Assembly: GCF_002127535.1 (NCBI RefSeq)
Contig: NZ_MUBJ01000019.1
Location: forward strand, 27,091 to 91,090
Source of the DNA: Xenorhabdus vietnamensis
GTDB lineage: Bacteria > Pseudomonadota > Gammaproteobacteria > Enterobacterales > Enterobacteriaceae
Direction of reading: 5' to 3'
Length of the DNA: 64,000 nt
Under the pieces are notes generated by a model, which ran no database searches, was not told where the DNA came from, and saw only the letters and a program-made list of their open reading frames with translations. Shown here in pieces: positions 39,931 to 50,077 of the stretch. How positions within the stretch are numbered: the first letter of the stretch is position 1; the number at the start of each line of letters is the position of its first letter. The position numbers were made by a program, and so were the translations under genes.

Positions 39931-41571
39931 ATGAGGAAAGAACCATTAAAGCTGAGTCAATTGATTTCAAGTATCGTTTTATTATCTTTTCCTGTTGTAC
40001 AGAGTATTGCTGCGACTGTTCCAGCAGGAGTGACACTAGCCGAAAAACAAGAAGTCACCGTTAACAATGGTGTCGAAGTTACTTCATTGGATCCACATAA
40101 AGTTGAAGGTGGTCCAGAAACTGTCATTATCCGCAATTTGTTGGAAGGGTTGGTAACTACTGGGCCAAATGGTGAAACCATACCTGGCGTGGCAGAAAGA
40201 TGGGAAAATGAAGGTTATAAAGTATGGACATTCTATTTACGTGACGATGCAAAATGGAGTGATGGTAAGCCTGTTACTGCGCAGGATTTTGTCTACAGTT
40301 GGCGCCGTCTTTCCGATCCAAGCACAGGGTCACCCTATACCAGTTATTTACAATATGCTTATGTTCAGAATGTTGACAACATTCTGAAAGGTATAAAGTC
40401 ACCAGAACAATTGGGCGTTAAAGCACTGGATGATCACCGTTTCCAAATCACGCTTAGTCAGCCGGTTCCTTATCTGGTTGATATGTTGAGCCACACGGCA
40501 GTAAAACCCGTCAGGCAGGATGTGATTGAAAAATGGGGTAATAAGTGGACATTACCAAAAAATTATATTGGTAATGGGGCTTATGTATTGAAAGATTGGG
40601 TGGTTAATGAGCGAATTATTCTAACGCGTAATTCTCAGTACTGGAATAATAAAGAAACCATCATTGAAAAAGGCACTTTCCTGCCTATTGTCTCAGGAGT
40701 TGGTGATGTCAACCGTTATCGTAGCGGGGAAATTGATATTACTGATAGTGCCATTCTTCCTGATCTGTACCAAAAAATGAAACGGGATATCCCCGAACAA
40801 TTGCAAGTTTCACCTTATCTGTGCACGTTCTACTACGAAATTAATAACCAGAAACCGTTGTTTAAAGATAAACGTGTGCGTGAAGCCATAAAATTGAGTC
40901 TTGATCGAGATATTATCACGGAAAGAATTATGGGGCAGGGGCAAATCCCTGCATATGGTTTTACCCCAACTTATATTGGGGGTGGTTTGACTCTCAATCC
41001 AAAATGGGCAGGTTGGACACAGGAACAACGTAATCAACGGGCAAGGGAATTGTTGAAAGAAGCTGGTTTTGATGCCAGTAATCCTCTTAAATTTTCTTTG
41101 TTATACAACACATCAGAGCAAAACAAACAACAAGCCATCGCTGCCGCTTCTATGTGGCAAAAAAATATTGGTGCGAAGATCACTTTGCAAAATCAGGAGT
41201 GGAAAACTTCTCTCCAGAACCGACACGAAGGAAATTATGACGTCGCGAGAGCAACATGGTGTGGCGATTATAACGAACCCTCTTCTTTCTTGAATATGTT
41301 GTTGTCAAGTAGCAGTAACAATACCACTTTCTATCAAAATACCGCTTTTGATAACTATCTTAACCAAGCCCTTATTGCTAAAGATGATGCGGCACGCAAG
41401 GAATTATATCAGCTGGCTGAAGCTCAGCTTGATAAAGATTCAGGATTGATACCTGTTTATTACCGTGTCAGCGTGCGCCTTATTCGTCCGACGGTTGGTG
41501 GAATGACAGGAAAAGATCCGCTGGATTATGTCGACTTGAAGAATTTATATATTAAAAAGATGAATAATTAA
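39931..41571 (+). CDS. oppA: Periplasmic oligopeptide-binding protein, first copy (OppA1)
   Basis: A 546-residue solute-binding protein that captures oligopeptides for the OppBCDF permease. A signal peptide (residues 1-28 or so, ending VQSIAA) precedes the SBP family 5 fold. Shared OppA landmarks are SLDPHKVEG, RWENEGYKVWTFYLRDDAKWSD and VYSWRRL. The ATG at 39931 has GGAGCG upstream; a TTG at 39919 is rejected. It is followed 124 bp later by a second oppA gene, clearly related along its whole length but diverged enough to be functionally distinct. Tandem oppA genes have been reported in X. nematophila, as I recall. Confidence 0.95.
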   Translation: MRKEPLKLSQLISSIVLLSFPVVQSIAATVPAGVTLAEKQEVTVNNGVEVTSLDPHKVEGGPETVIIRNLLEGLVTTGPNGETIPGVAERWENEGYKVWTFYLRDDAKWSDGKPVTAQDFVYSWRRLSDPSTGSPYTSYLQYAYVQNVDNILKGIKSPEQLGVKALDDHRFQITLSQPVPYLVDMLSHTAVKPVRQDVIEKWGNKWTLPKNYIGNGAYVLKDWVVNERIILTRNSQYWNNKETIIEKGTFLPIVSGVGDVNRYRSGEIDITDSAILPDLYQKMKRDIPEQLQVSPYLCTFYYEINNQKPLFKDKRVREAIKLSLDRDIITERIMGQGQIPAYGFTPTYIGGGLTLNPKWAGWTQEQRNQRARELLKEAGFDASNPLKFSLLYNTSEQNKQQAIAAASMWQKNIGAKITLQNQEWKTSLQNRHEGNYDVARATWCGDYNEPSSFLNMLLSSSSNNTTFYQNTAFDNYLNQALIAKDDAARKELYQLAEAQLDKDSGLIPVYYRVSVRLIRPTVGGMTGKDPLDYVDLKNLYIKKMNN

Positions 41572-41695
41572 TTACCACTGAAATATGTTGTCTTGCTTTA
41601 AGAAAAATAATTGTTTTTGGATGCGGATAATAACCATCCCAATGCGTGGATATGACTTTAATGGGTCAGATGATATCAATTGGAGTAATAATAAG

Positions 41696-43339
41696 ATGAT
41701 AAACACAACAAAGAAAAAACTTGCTATTGGCATTACGGCAGCGCTAAGCATGATAATGGGGCAGGCTTTTGCAGCGCAAGTGCCCGCTGGCGTGCAACTT
41801 GCAGACGCTGCAAAACAGGTGTTGGTTCGTAATAATGGCTCTGAACCTCAATCGTTGGATCCGCATAAAATCGAAGGAGTACCTGAATCCAACGTTGCTC
41901 GTGATTTATTTGAAACTCTAGTAATCAATGGCCCTAACGGTGAAATTTTGCCCGGTGTTTCAGAAAGCTGGGAACATAATCAGGATTTTAAAGTTTGGAC
42001 ATTCCACTTACGTAAAGATGCGAAATGGTCCAATGGTGACCCTGTTACTGCACAAGATTTTGTTTACAGCTGGCGCCGAGTAACAGATCCAAATACCGCA
42101 TCCCCTTATGCAAGTTTTCTTCAATATGCTCATATTCTTAATGTTGACGATATCATCAGAGGTAAACAAAAACCGGAAACATTGGGTATCAAAGCGTTGG
42201 ATGATCATAAATTACAGTTAACACTCAGTGAAGCAGTTCCTTATTTAGTCAGATTATTCGTTCATCCGACAACATCACCAGTCCATCGTGCAACTATAGA
42301 AAAATATGGCGAGAGATGGACACAACCACAAAATTTTGTTGGTAATGGTGCTTATAAATTGAAAAGTTGGGTGATAAATGAACGTATGGTTTTTGAACGC
42401 AGCCCAACCTATTGGGATAATAAAAATACAGTGATCAATCAAGTCACTTTCCTGCCAATTTCATCTGAAGTTACGGACGTCAACCGCTATCGTGCTGGTG
42501 AAATTGATATGACTCATACCAATTTACCCGTTGAACTATACCAGAAACTGAAAAAAGAAATTCCCGAACAATTGCGTGCGAATCCGTATTTGTGTACTTA
42601 TTACTACGAAATTAATAACGAGAAACCACCATTTAACGATCCGCGCGTACGTACCGCACTGAAGTTGGGTATGGATCGCGATATTATGACTAATAAAGTC
42701 AAAAACCAGGGGGATTCACCAGCTTATGGTTTTACACCACCATTTATCGCTGATTTCAAAGATGAAAAGCCAGATTGGTATAGCAAACTTAATCAGCAAC
42801 AGCGTAACGAAGAAGCGAAAAAACTATTGGCAGAATCTGGGTTTACCAAAGATAATCCCCTGAAAATTAAGTTACTGTACAACACTTCCGATCTGCATAA
42901 AAAATTAGCCATTGCTGCCGCCTCTCTCTGGAAAAAGAATATCGGTGTTGAGGTTTCTCTCGAAAACCAAGAATGGAAAACCTTCCTTGACTCCCGCCAT
43001 CAAGGCAACTATGACGTTTCCCGCGCCGGATGGTGTGCAGATTATAACGAGGCATCCACCTTCTTGAACTCAATGTTATCCAATAGCAGCAATAATACCG
43101 TTCATTACAAGAGCAAAGAATTTGATGCGTTAGTGAAACAGTCACTTCAAGCAAAAACTGATGAAGAACGTGCGGAAATTTACGCCAAAGCGAATGCTCA
43201 ATTAGATAAAGATTCTGCAATAGTTCCTCTCTTTTATTATGCGAGCAACCGTTTAGTTAAACCTTATGTCGGTGGCTATACCGGCAAAAATCCATTGGAA
43301 AACCTCCACACCAAAGATCTATACATAATAAAACACTAG
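41696..43339 (+). CDS. oppA: Periplasmic oligopeptide-binding protein, second copy (OppA2)
   Basis: A 547-residue paralogue of the preceding gene. A signal peptide (ending IMGQAFA, residues 1-26) and the same landmarks, SLDPHKIEG, DFKVWTFHLRKDAKWSN and VYSWRRV, are present. The start MINTTKKKL at 41696 has GGAG upstream; the in-frame stretch back to 41585 lacks a ribosome binding site and would mask the signal peptide. Two binding proteins feeding one permease suggests different peptide length or sequence preference. Which copy is the E. coli-type orthologue cannot be decided by eye. Confidence 0.95.
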   Translation: MINTTKKKLAIGITAALSMIMGQAFAAQVPAGVQLADAAKQVLVRNNGSEPQSLDPHKIEGVPESNVARDLFETLVINGPNGEILPGVSESWEHNQDFKVWTFHLRKDAKWSNGDPVTAQDFVYSWRRVTDPNTASPYASFLQYAHILNVDDIIRGKQKPETLGIKALDDHKLQLTLSEAVPYLVRLFVHPTTSPVHRATIEKYGERWTQPQNFVGNGAYKLKSWVINERMVFERSPTYWDNKNTVINQVTFLPISSEVTDVNRYRAGEIDMTHTNLPVELYQKLKKEIPEQLRANPYLCTYYYEINNEKPPFNDPRVRTALKLGMDRDIMTNKVKNQGDSPAYGFTPPFIADFKDEKPDWYSKLNQQQRNEEAKKLLAESGFTKDNPLKIKLLYNTSDLHKKLAIAAASLWKKNIGVEVSLENQEWKTFLDSRHQGNYDVSRAGWCADYNEASTFLNSMLSNSSNNTVHYKSKEFDALVKQSLQAKTDEERAEIYAKANAQLDKDSAIVPLFYYASNRLVKPYVGGYTGKNPLENLHTKDLYIIKH

Positions 43340-43344
43340 GAACC

Positions 43345-43376
43345 AGTAGGTGGCTCAACCTATTGGGTCGCCTGCT
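43345..43376 (+). terminator. Hairpin between oppA2 and oppB (attenuator or mRNA stabiliser)
   Basis: Positions 43345-43356 and 43365-43376 form a continuous 12-bp RNA stem including four G-U pairs, with an 8-nt loop and a short TTTT tail reduced to TTTTC. Placement after the binding-protein gene and before the permease gene suits partial termination or 3'-end protection, making OppA more abundant than OppBCDF. Confidence 0.65.
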
Positions 43377-43424
43377 TTTCAGATAATTAAAAGCCATGGT
43401 TTGGCTAAACAATAGGAACGGGCA

Positions 43425-44345
43425 ATGCTAAAATTTATTTTGCGCCGCTGCTTAGAGGCGATCCCGACACTTTTTATACTTATTACTATTTCGTTTTTTA
43501 TGATGCGACTTGCACCAGGTAGCCCATTTACAGGAGAAAGGAAGCTACCGCCAGAAGTGATGGCAAATATTGAAGCGAAATATCATCTGAATGATCCTAT
43601 CTATAAACAATATTTCAATTATTTAATCCAGCTTTCCAAAGGGGATTTTGGTCCTTCATTCAAATATAAAGACTACAGTGTAAATGATCTGGTTGCAGAA
43701 GCTTTGCCTGTTTCTGCTAAATTGGGATTTGCAGCCTTTGTTATGGCAGTAATATTCGGGGTTAGTGCAGGAGTTATTGCCGCATTGAATCAGAATACAA
43801 AATGGGACTACACGGTGATGGGGTTTGCCATGACGGGGGTTGTGATACCCAGTTTTGTGGTCGCCCCCTTATTAGTTCTGATATTTGCCATTACATTAAA
43901 ATGGCTACCGGGAGGAGGTTGGAATGGCGGGGCGCCTAAATATATGCTTTTGCCGATGGTCGCACTTTCCCTCTCCTATATTGCCAGCATCTCCCGTATT
44001 ACCCGTGGTTCTATGATTGAAGTCTTACACTCCAACTTTATTCGTACAGCACGAGCAAAGGGCCTGCCATTGCGGAAGATTATTTTCCGTCATGCATTAA
44101 AGCCAGCTTTATTGCCGGTTATTTCTTATATGGGACCAGCATTTGTTGGCATCATCACGGGTTCTATGGTTATCGAAACTATTTTCGGTTTACCTGGATT
44201 GGGTCAATTGTTTGTTAATGGCGCATTAAACCGTGATTACTCACTAGTGCTTAGTTTGACGATTTTGGTGGGAGGCTTGACCATAATGTTTAATGCCATC
44301 GTTGATGTGCTGTATGCCGTCATTGATCCGAAAATTCGTTACTAA
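43425..44345 (+). CDS. oppB: Oligopeptide permease membrane protein OppB
   Basis: A 306-residue ABC permease with about six membrane helices. The permease-family EAA loop, which contacts the ATPases, is near residue 205 (RTARAKGLPLRKIIFRHALKPALLP). The start MLKFILRRCLEAIPTL is typical. It pairs with OppC to form the channel for oligopeptides delivered by the two OppA proteins. Confidence 0.96.
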   Translation: MLKFILRRCLEAIPTLFILITISFFMMRLAPGSPFTGERKLPPEVMANIEAKYHLNDPIYKQYFNYLIQLSKGDFGPSFKYKDYSVNDLVAEALPVSAKLGFAAFVMAVIFGVSAGVIAALNQNTKWDYTVMGFAMTGVVIPSFVVAPLLVLIFAITLKWLPGGGWNGGAPKYMLLPMVALSLSYIASISRITRGSMIEVLHSNFIRTARAKGLPLRKIIFRHALKPALLPVISYMGPAFVGIITGSMVIETIFGLPGLGQLFVNGALNRDYSLVLSLTILVGGLTIMFNAIVDVLYAVIDPKIRY

Positions 44346-44359
44346 GACTGGAGCACGCA

Positions 44360-45268
44360 ATGTTACTGAATAAAAAAAATAGCGAAGCTCTGGATAATTT
44401 TTCTGAGCAACTGGAAATTGAAGGCCGTAGTTTGTGGCAGGATGCACGTCGTCGTTTTATGCATAACAAAGCAGCGATTACCAGTTTATGTATTCTATTC
44501 CTGATCACATTATTTGTAATTTTAGCCCCGATGTTGTCCCAATTTGCTTACGATGACACTGACTGGAATATGATGACGATGCCGCCGAATTTTGAATCCA
44601 AACACTATTTTGGTACAGACTCATCAGGACGCGATCTATTGGTACGTGTTGCCATTGGTGGACGCATTTCATTGATGGTTGGAATTGCCGCAGCTTTGAT
44701 TGCCGTGTTATTTGGCACCTTGTATGGTGCGATGTCAGGTTATCTTGGCGGCAAAGCTGACATGGTTATGATGCGTTTGTTGGAAATCCTCAACTCTTTC
44801 CCATTCATGTTCTTCGTTATTCTTCTGGTTACTTTCTTCGGTCAAAATATCCTGTTAATTTTTGTTGCGATAGGCATGGTGTCGTGGCTGGATATGGCAC
44901 GTATCGTCCGTGGTCAGACATTGAGTTTAAAACGCAAGGAATTCATTGAAGCAGCATTGGTTGGTGGAGTTTCTACCCGCCATATCGTTTTGCGTCATAT
45001 CGTGCCAAATGTATTGGGTGTTGTAGTGGTTTATGCCTCATTGCTTGTCCCCAGTATGATCTTGTTTGAATCGTTCTTGAGCTTCCTTGGCTTGGGAACT
45101 CAGGAACCACTCAGTAGTTGGGGAGCTTTGTTGAGCGATGGTGCCAACTCAATGGAAGTGGCTCCGTGGTTACTGTTATTTCCGGCAGGCTTTCTGGTAA
45201 TGACCCTATTTTGTTTTAACTTTATTGGTGACGGCCTGCGAGATGCCTTCGACCCGAAAGACCGTTAA
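44360..45268 (+). CDS. oppC: Oligopeptide permease membrane protein OppC
   Basis: A 302-residue ABC permease. The N-terminal cytoplasmic segment (EQLEIEGRSLWQDARRRFMHNKAA) is an OppC hallmark, followed by the HYFGTDSSGRDLLVRV loop and six membrane helices. The EAA loop is EAALVGGVSTRHIVLRHIVPN. It starts 14 bp after oppB. Confidence 0.96.
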   Translation: MLLNKKNSEALDNFSEQLEIEGRSLWQDARRRFMHNKAAITSLCILFLITLFVILAPMLSQFAYDDTDWNMMTMPPNFESKHYFGTDSSGRDLLVRVAIGGRISLMVGIAAALIAVLFGTLYGAMSGYLGGKADMVMMRLLEILNSFPFMFFVILLVTFFGQNILLIFVAIGMVSWLDMARIVRGQTLSLKRKEFIEAALVGGVSTRHIVLRHIVPNVLGVVVVYASLLVPSMILFESFLSFLGLGTQEPLSSWGALLSDGANSMEVAPWLLLFPAGFLVMTLFCFNFIGDGLRDAFDPKDR

Positions 45269-45277
45269 GGAGAGCCT

Positions 45278-46276
45278 ATGAATAGCGTAGAAACTTCGAA
45301 AAATGTTGAATCACTCTTATCGGTAAAAGACCTGAATGTAGTATTCAGCACTCCTGACGGCAATGTGACTGCCGTGAATAAATTAAATTTTGACTTACAG
45401 GCTGGGGAAACACTGGGGATTGTGGGCGAATCTGGTTCAGGTAAATCACAGACGGCGTTTGCGTTAATGGGGTTATTGGCCAGTAACGGTTCTGTCAGTG
45501 GTTCTACCACCTTTAATGGTCGGGAAATCCTCAACCTGAAAGAAAAAGAATTGAACCGGATGCGGGCAGAAGAGATCTCGATGATATTTCAAGATCCCAT
45601 GACTTCCCTAAATCCTTATATGCGAGTGGGGGAGCAATTAACAGAAGTATTGATGCTGCATAAACATATGGGTAAAAGCGAAGCTTTTGAAGAATCTATC
45701 CGCATGTTGGATGCTGTTAAGATGCCAGAAGCGCGTAAGCGCATGAAGATGTACCCGCATGAATTTTCTGGTGGTATGCGTCAACGAGTCATGATTGCAA
45801 TGGCTCTATTGTGTCAGCCTAAGCTATTGATTGCCGATGAACCAACAACTGCATTAGACGTAACCGTTCAGGCACAGATCATGACTTTGCTCAACGAGCT
45901 GAAAAAGGAGTTTAACACCGCCATCATTATGATTACCCATGACCTAGGCGTGGTTGCGGGTATCTGTGACAAAGTATTAGTCATGTATGCAGGAAGAACG
46001 ATGGAATATGGTACGGCGCGTGATGTATTTTACCATCCTACACATCCATACTCTATCGGGCTATTGAATGCTGTTCCTCGTCTGGATGGCGATGAAGAAG
46101 CACTGGAAACAATTCAAGGCAATCCTCCTAACTTATTACGTTTGCCAAAAGGGTGTCCATTCCAGCCACGTTGCCAATTTGCTACTGATCGTTGTGCTTG
46201 TGAGGAGCCACAATTGGAAAAATTTGGCATAGGGCGCTTGCGTGCCTGCTTTAAACCCCAGGAGGAATTGGTATGA
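45278..46276 (+). CDS. oppD: Oligopeptide transport ATPase OppD
   Basis: A 332-residue ABC ATPase. Walker A GESGSGKSQT, signature FSGGMRQRV, Walker B LLIADEPTTALD and H-loop IMITHDLGV are all present. The C-terminal oligopeptide/dipeptide extension contains the cysteine-rich GCPFQPRCQFATDRC, likely an iron-sulfur or metal site typical of OppD-type proteins. It overlaps oppF by 4 nt (ATGA). Confidence 0.97.
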   Translation: MNSVETSKNVESLLSVKDLNVVFSTPDGNVTAVNKLNFDLQAGETLGIVGESGSGKSQTAFALMGLLASNGSVSGSTTFNGREILNLKEKELNRMRAEEISMIFQDPMTSLNPYMRVGEQLTEVLMLHKHMGKSEAFEESIRMLDAVKMPEARKRMKMYPHEFSGGMRQRVMIAMALLCQPKLLIADEPTTALDVTVQAQIMTLLNELKKEFNTAIIMITHDLGVVAGICDKVLVMYAGRTMEYGTARDVFYHPTHPYSIGLLNAVPRLDGDEEALETIQGNPPNLLRLPKGCPFQPRCQFATDRCACEEPQLEKFGIGRLRACFKPQEELV

Positions 46277-47274
46277 GCACAATAGCTGAAAAACAAGTCT
46301 TATTGGAAGTTGACGATCTCAAGGTTTATTTTGATATTAAAGATGGAACACAGTGGTTCTGGCAGCCGGCAAAAACCTTAAAAGCAGTAGATGGCGTTAC
46401 CTTAAGGTTATATGAAGGTGAAACACTGGGAGTTGTGGGAGAATCTGGTTGCGGAAAATCAACACTTGCCAGAGCTGTTATTGGGTTGGTGAAAGCGTCT
46501 GGTGGTGCAGTTTCATGGCTTGGTCAGAGTTTGCTGGATATGAATGACAAGCAATGGCGGGATATTCGCAATGATATCCAGATGATTTTCCAAGATCCTT
46601 TAGCATCGCTGAATCCGCGCATGACTATTGGCGATATTATTGCAGAGCCATTGAGAACTTATTACCCCAAAATGAAAGATGGGGAAGTAAAAGAAAAAGT
46701 CAAAAAGATGATGATGCGGGTAGGGTTATTGCCTAACTTGATAAACCGTTATCCCCATGAGTTCTCCGGAGGGCAGTGCCAGCGTATTGGAATTGCTCGC
46801 GCCTTGATTCTAGAGCCTAAATTAGTTATCTGTGATGAACCCGTTTCAGCACTGGATGTTTCCATTCAGGCACAAGTTGTCAACTTGTTGCAGGAATTAC
46901 AGCGGGAAATGGGGCTTTCTCTGATTTTTATTGCCCATGATTTATCGATAGTAAAACATATATCAGACCGCGTATTGGTGATGTATTTAGGGAATGCTGT
47001 AGAGTTAGGCACTTACGATGAGGTTTATCATAACCCGTTGCATCCATATACCCGTGCTCTTATGTCGGCAGTGCCAATTCCTGATCCAGATAAAGAGCGA
47101 AACAAGCATATTGAATTATTGGAGGGAGAACTCCCTTCACCGATAGATCCACCGTCTGGATGTGTATTTCGTACCCGTTGCCCAATGGCAGATGCTGAAT
47201 GTGCCAAAACCCGACCATTGCTTGAGGGAAGCTTTAAACATGCTGTGTCTTGCTTAAAGGTTGATCCTCTCTGA
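46273..47274 (+). CDS. oppF: Oligopeptide transport ATPase OppF
   Basis: A 333-residue partner ATPase of OppD. Walker [10 protein letters not shown], signature [10 protein letters not shown], Walker [15 protein letters not shown]-loop IFIAHDLSI and the C-terminal cysteine motif [15 protein letters not shown] are intact. It is the last gene of the operon and is followed 43 bp later by a strong terminator. Confidence 0.97.
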   Translation: MSTIAEKQVLLEVDDLKVYFDIKDGTQWFWQPAKTLKAVDGVTLRLYEGETLGVVGESGCGKSTLARAVIGLVKASGGAVSWLGQSLLDMNDKQWRDIRNDIQMIFQDPLASLNPRMTIGDIIAEPLRTYYPKMKDGEVKEKVKKMMMRVGLLPNLINRYPHEFSGGQCQRIGIARALILEPKLVICDEPVSALDVSIQAQVVNLLQELQREMGLSLIFIAHDLSIVKHISDRVLVMYLGNAVELGTYDEVYHNPLHPYTRALMSAVPIPDPDKERNKHIELLEGELPSPIDPPSGCVFRTRCPMADAECAKTRPLLEGSFKHAVSCLKVDPL

Positions 47275-47317
47275 TCAGTTATATTATATATGAATACGTC
47301 AAGGTGACGTTGTCACT

Positions 47318-47353
47318 AAAATAAATGCCCTCGTAATGAGGGCATTTATTTTT
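47318..47353 (+). terminator. opp operon terminator
   Basis: AAAATAAATGCCCTC pairs with GAGGGCATTTATTTTT through at least 14 bp with a 5-nt loop and ends in a T-run. The A-rich left arm means it could also terminate the converging yciU. Confidence 0.88.
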
Positions 47354-47398
47354 ATCAGTCAAGAAAATATACAGAATATATTGAGAAAAGCTGGCTTA

Positions 47399-47752
47399 TT
47401 ACTTTTTCCACAAAATATGGTAGATAGGGTGAGATTTTTCCCGGCAGATCAAGATACGAGCAAAGATATCATCAATTTCGGCATCATCTGATTCAGCCAA
47501 TCCAATAATGACTTCTGAAAAAAAGTCTGGATTCAAATCAAAATCAACATGTTCAAGCCAGGTTCTTGATGGCTCCAGTAATTCAGCGCCGCCTCGTTCT
47601 TCAAATTGCAAATTAAACAATAGGCTATCAGCCGGATCGAGATTAGAAAGTGCTTGTTCTAAAAAGATATCGTAAGCCTTTTCAAGCGTTTCATCTTCAG
47701 TCATTCGGTTATTTAAGTCTAATTGCTTAGAATGTGTCGATTGGTATTCCAT
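47399..47752 (-). CDS. yciU: YciU family protein (DUF440/UPF0263)
   Basis: A 117-residue acidic protein with similarity across its length to E. coli YciU ([46 protein letters not shown]). A DNA-mimic role has been proposed for the family on the basis of its acidic surface; function is not established. The start at 47752 ([10 protein letters not shown]) is preferred; the in-frame extension to 47854 is hydrophobic and unlike the family. It lies 131 bp downstream of cls on the same strand. Confidence 0.9.
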   Translation of the reverse strand: MEYQSTHSKQLDLNNRMTEDETLEKAYDIFLEQALSNLDPADSLLFNLQFEERGGAELLEPSRTWLEHVDFDLNPDFFSEVIIGLAESDDAEIDDIFARILICREKSHPIYHILWKK

Positions 47753-47883
47753 GATGGCAATGTCCGAGATTAATAACAAAGTGAAATTAAAACATGTTCT
47801 ATATTGAATGAATACTTTTATTCGGCTATTCGTACTGAAAGAGTTATTGGTCAATTTGTTTTCTGCCTGCTTTCTACCATGAA

Positions 47884-49344
47884 TTATAAAAGCGGGCTGA
47901 AAAAGTAGCAGATACGTTCAAGGATACGATGCCAAACCGGACGTTTTTCCCAATTGCTGTTTGCAAGCAATGTTGAACGGACAATATAGTCTTGTTGAAC
48001 CAATGTTAAATCATTACCAAAGTGTTTATCATCAATCACAACCGTAATTTCAAAATTCAGCCACAAGCTACGCATATCTAAATTGACTGAACCGACCATA
48101 CTGAGTTGACCATCGACTAAAACACTCTTGGTATGCAACAAACCATCTTCGAATTGATAAATTTTCACGCCAGCTTCCAGTAATTCTGAAAAAAACGCGC
48201 GACTGGCCCAGCGAACAAGAAATGAGTTGTTTTGACTTGGTACAATAATGCTGACATCCACACCACGCATAGCCGCAGTGCAAATCGCATGCATTAAATC
48301 ATCACTGGGAACAAAATATGGAGTAGTCAGAATAAGCTGTTTTCGGGCAGAAAAAATAGCAGTCATTAAGGATTGTTGGATCAGCTCCTCAGGGAACCCT
48401 GGCCCGGAAGCAATAACTTGAGCTGTATGACCACTGTCTTGTTTGAAGGGCATGATAATGTTGTCAGGTGGGGGAGGAAGATGACGCTGACCTGTTTCCA
48501 TCTCCCAGTCAAAAGCGTAAACGATCCCCAATGTTGTGGTAACAGGGCCTTCCATTCTCACCATGATATCAACCCATTGACCAACGCCGGCACCTTGTTT
48601 AAAAAAACGTGGGTCAACCATATTCATACTGCCAGTGTATGAAATATGATTATCGATCAGAATAATTTTTCTGTGTTGACGTAAATCCATACGACGCAAG
48701 AATAAACGAAAGATATTGACTTTTAGCGATTCGACAAATTCAATCCCCACCTTCCGCATAATATCAGGATAAGGGCTGCGGAAAAATTGCCAGCTTCCTG
48801 CTGAATCCACCATGATTCGGCATTTAATACCACGTTTGGCTGCGCGCATCAGAGCATCAGTGACCTGATCAACCAACCCTCCGGATTGCCATATGTAAAA
48901 TACCATCTCGATATTGTATTTGGCATTTTCAATATCATGAACAATCGCTTTCAGTGAATTGTCATAGGATGTCATTAATTGCATTTTATTGCCCCTGACA
49001 CCTTTGAGTTTTTGGCGCCGTTCACACAGTTGAAACAGTGGAGTAGCAACTTCACTGTTTTCATCGGCAAAAATTTGGGAGGATTTTTTTAATTCAGCCA
49101 GCCACTTGGTCAAAGATGATCGCATTTGTTTGGCCTGCTCACTTCTGCGTTTGCCAAGGTGCAATTCTCCGAATGATAAATAAGCAACGATACCGACTAA
49201 AGGAATAATGTAAATAATGAGCAGCCAAGTCATAGCTGATGTCACAGGACGACGTTTTATCAAAACCCGGATGGTGATACCCGCAATAATTAACCAGTAT
49301 AAGAAAATCGCCATCCAGCTCAGTACAGAGTAGAAAGTTGTCAT
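47884..49344 (-). CDS. cls: Cardiolipin synthase A
   Basis: A 486-residue inner-membrane phospholipase-D-type enzyme condensing two phosphatidylglycerols to cardiolipin. Two N-terminal membrane helices (residues 5-60) are followed by two HKD motifs, [16 protein letters not shown] and [16 protein letters not shown]. The start [10 protein letters not shown] at 49344 matches E. coli ClsA; a TTG at 49353 is rejected. It ends FFSPLL, identical to the E. coli C-terminus. Confidence 0.97.
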   Translation of the reverse strand: MTTFYSVLSWMAIFLYWLIIAGITIRVLIKRRPVTSAMTWLLIIYIIPLVGIVAYLSFGELHLGKRRSEQAKQMRSSLTKWLAELKKSSQIFADENSEVATPLFQLCERRQKLKGVRGNKMQLMTSYDNSLKAIVHDIENAKYNIEMVFYIWQSGGLVDQVTDALMRAAKRGIKCRIMVDSAGSWQFFRSPYPDIMRKVGIEFVESLKVNIFRLFLRRMDLRQHRKIILIDNHISYTGSMNMVDPRFFKQGAGVGQWVDIMVRMEGPVTTTLGIVYAFDWEMETGQRHLPPPPDNIIMPFKQDSGHTAQVIASGPGFPEELIQQSLMTAIFSARKQLILTTPYFVPSDDLMHAICTAAMRGVDVSIIVPSQNNSFLVRWASRAFFSELLEAGVKIYQFEDGLLHTKSVLVDGQLSMVGSVNLDMRSLWLNFEITVVIDDKHFGNDLTLVQQDYIVRSTLLANSNWEKRPVWHRILERICYFFSPLL

Positions 49345-49353
49345 ATGTAGCAA

Positions 49354-49728
49354 TCAATCCTGTTTATTTAGGTACTGTTTATTTAAGTATTTCATGCAGT
49401 CATTACCGTAAGTTTCTAGAAATTTGGACAAACGATCAACTCAATACCATCAATTGAATAGAGAATAATTTTAGTAAAAGATGCACTAAATATGCTAAAT
49501 ATCATTACTACTTAATGAGTTAATGGCTTACTTTGGCTTCATGAATTGTATGAAATTTAACATAAATAAATCATGAATTATTTATAAAGGTTATGAAGCT
49601 AATGATTTATGGGCGATACACTATTATGCCTGATTCTCCGACCAAATTGGCAATTGGTTGACATCTCTAATAATGACGATTAAGAATAATGCTATTCACC
49701 CAATGAGAGTTAGCCTGGAAAATATCTT
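49354..49728. other. 375-bp gap between cls and yciY
   Basis: No gene or clear terminator is seen. This is the divergent promoter region for cls and yciY. Confidence 0.4.
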
Positions 49729-49908
49729 ATGAAACACAGCAGAAGAGAAGTAGGACGTTGGAGAATGTTCCGTCAAAGTATCCGTCGCCGTCGTCGCTGG
49801 TTGGAAGGGCAGACACGCCGTAATTTCCGTATCTATACAGCGCGTAAGCTAGGCGCTTATAAACGTCGTAGATCGATTTTATTCATCCACAATGCGGAAT
49901 GGGTTTAA
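49729..49908 (+). CDS. yciY: Small basic protein YciY
   Basis: A 59-codon gene whose N-terminal half reads MKHSRREVGRWRMFRQSIRR, then RRRWLEGQTRRNFRIY. This matches E. coli YciY (MKRSRTEVGRWRM, SRWLEGQSRRNMRIH), which also lies next to cls. The protein is very arginine-rich (pI well above 11), cytoplasmic, with no known function; a nucleic-acid contact is a guess from charge. The second half (TARKLGAYKRRRSILFIHNAEWV) diverges from E. coli. In E. coli, kch and yciI follow before tonB; here neither is present. Confidence 0.85.
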   Translation: MKHSRREVGRWRMFRQSIRRRRRWLEGQTRRNFRIYTARKLGAYKRRRSILFIHNAEWV

Positions 49909-49945
49909 CACGATGCTTAGCATGACATATTCCTAAGTGTTTGAT

Positions 49946-50006
49946 CCCGATTCTCAAGTTGCAGCATAATCAACAAAGCTGCAATTTGAACGATGATGGA
50001 TATAGA
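49946..50006. repeat. Short palindromic element upstream of tonB
   Basis: CAAGTTGCAGC (49955-49965) and GCTGCAATTTG (49978-49988) pair at 10 of 11 positions with a 12-nt loop. The outer flanks (GATCCCGATTCT and GATGATGGATATAG) are also roughly inverted. The end sequence resembles the ends of the larger element at 50808-50930 and of interspersed palindromes I recall from Photorhabdus and Xenorhabdus, so this looks like a deleted version consisting of the two termini. It may act as a terminator for yciY. Confidence 0.5.
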
Positions 50007-50077
50007 TGTTTTTGAATCTTTATTGAATATGATAGTCATTTGCATTTAAACTAATGGCTATCTGAAAACTGACTATT

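Noticed and set aside
41585..41695. N-terminal extension of OppA2 (37 extra residues)
   Set aside because: It has no ribosome binding site and would bury the signal peptide; the ATG at 41696 fits both criteria.
50028..50048. Fur box upstream of tonB
   Set aside because: Only about 11 of 19 positions match the consensus. TonB is iron-regulated in other enterobacteria, so it is mentioned with the gene but not called as a site.
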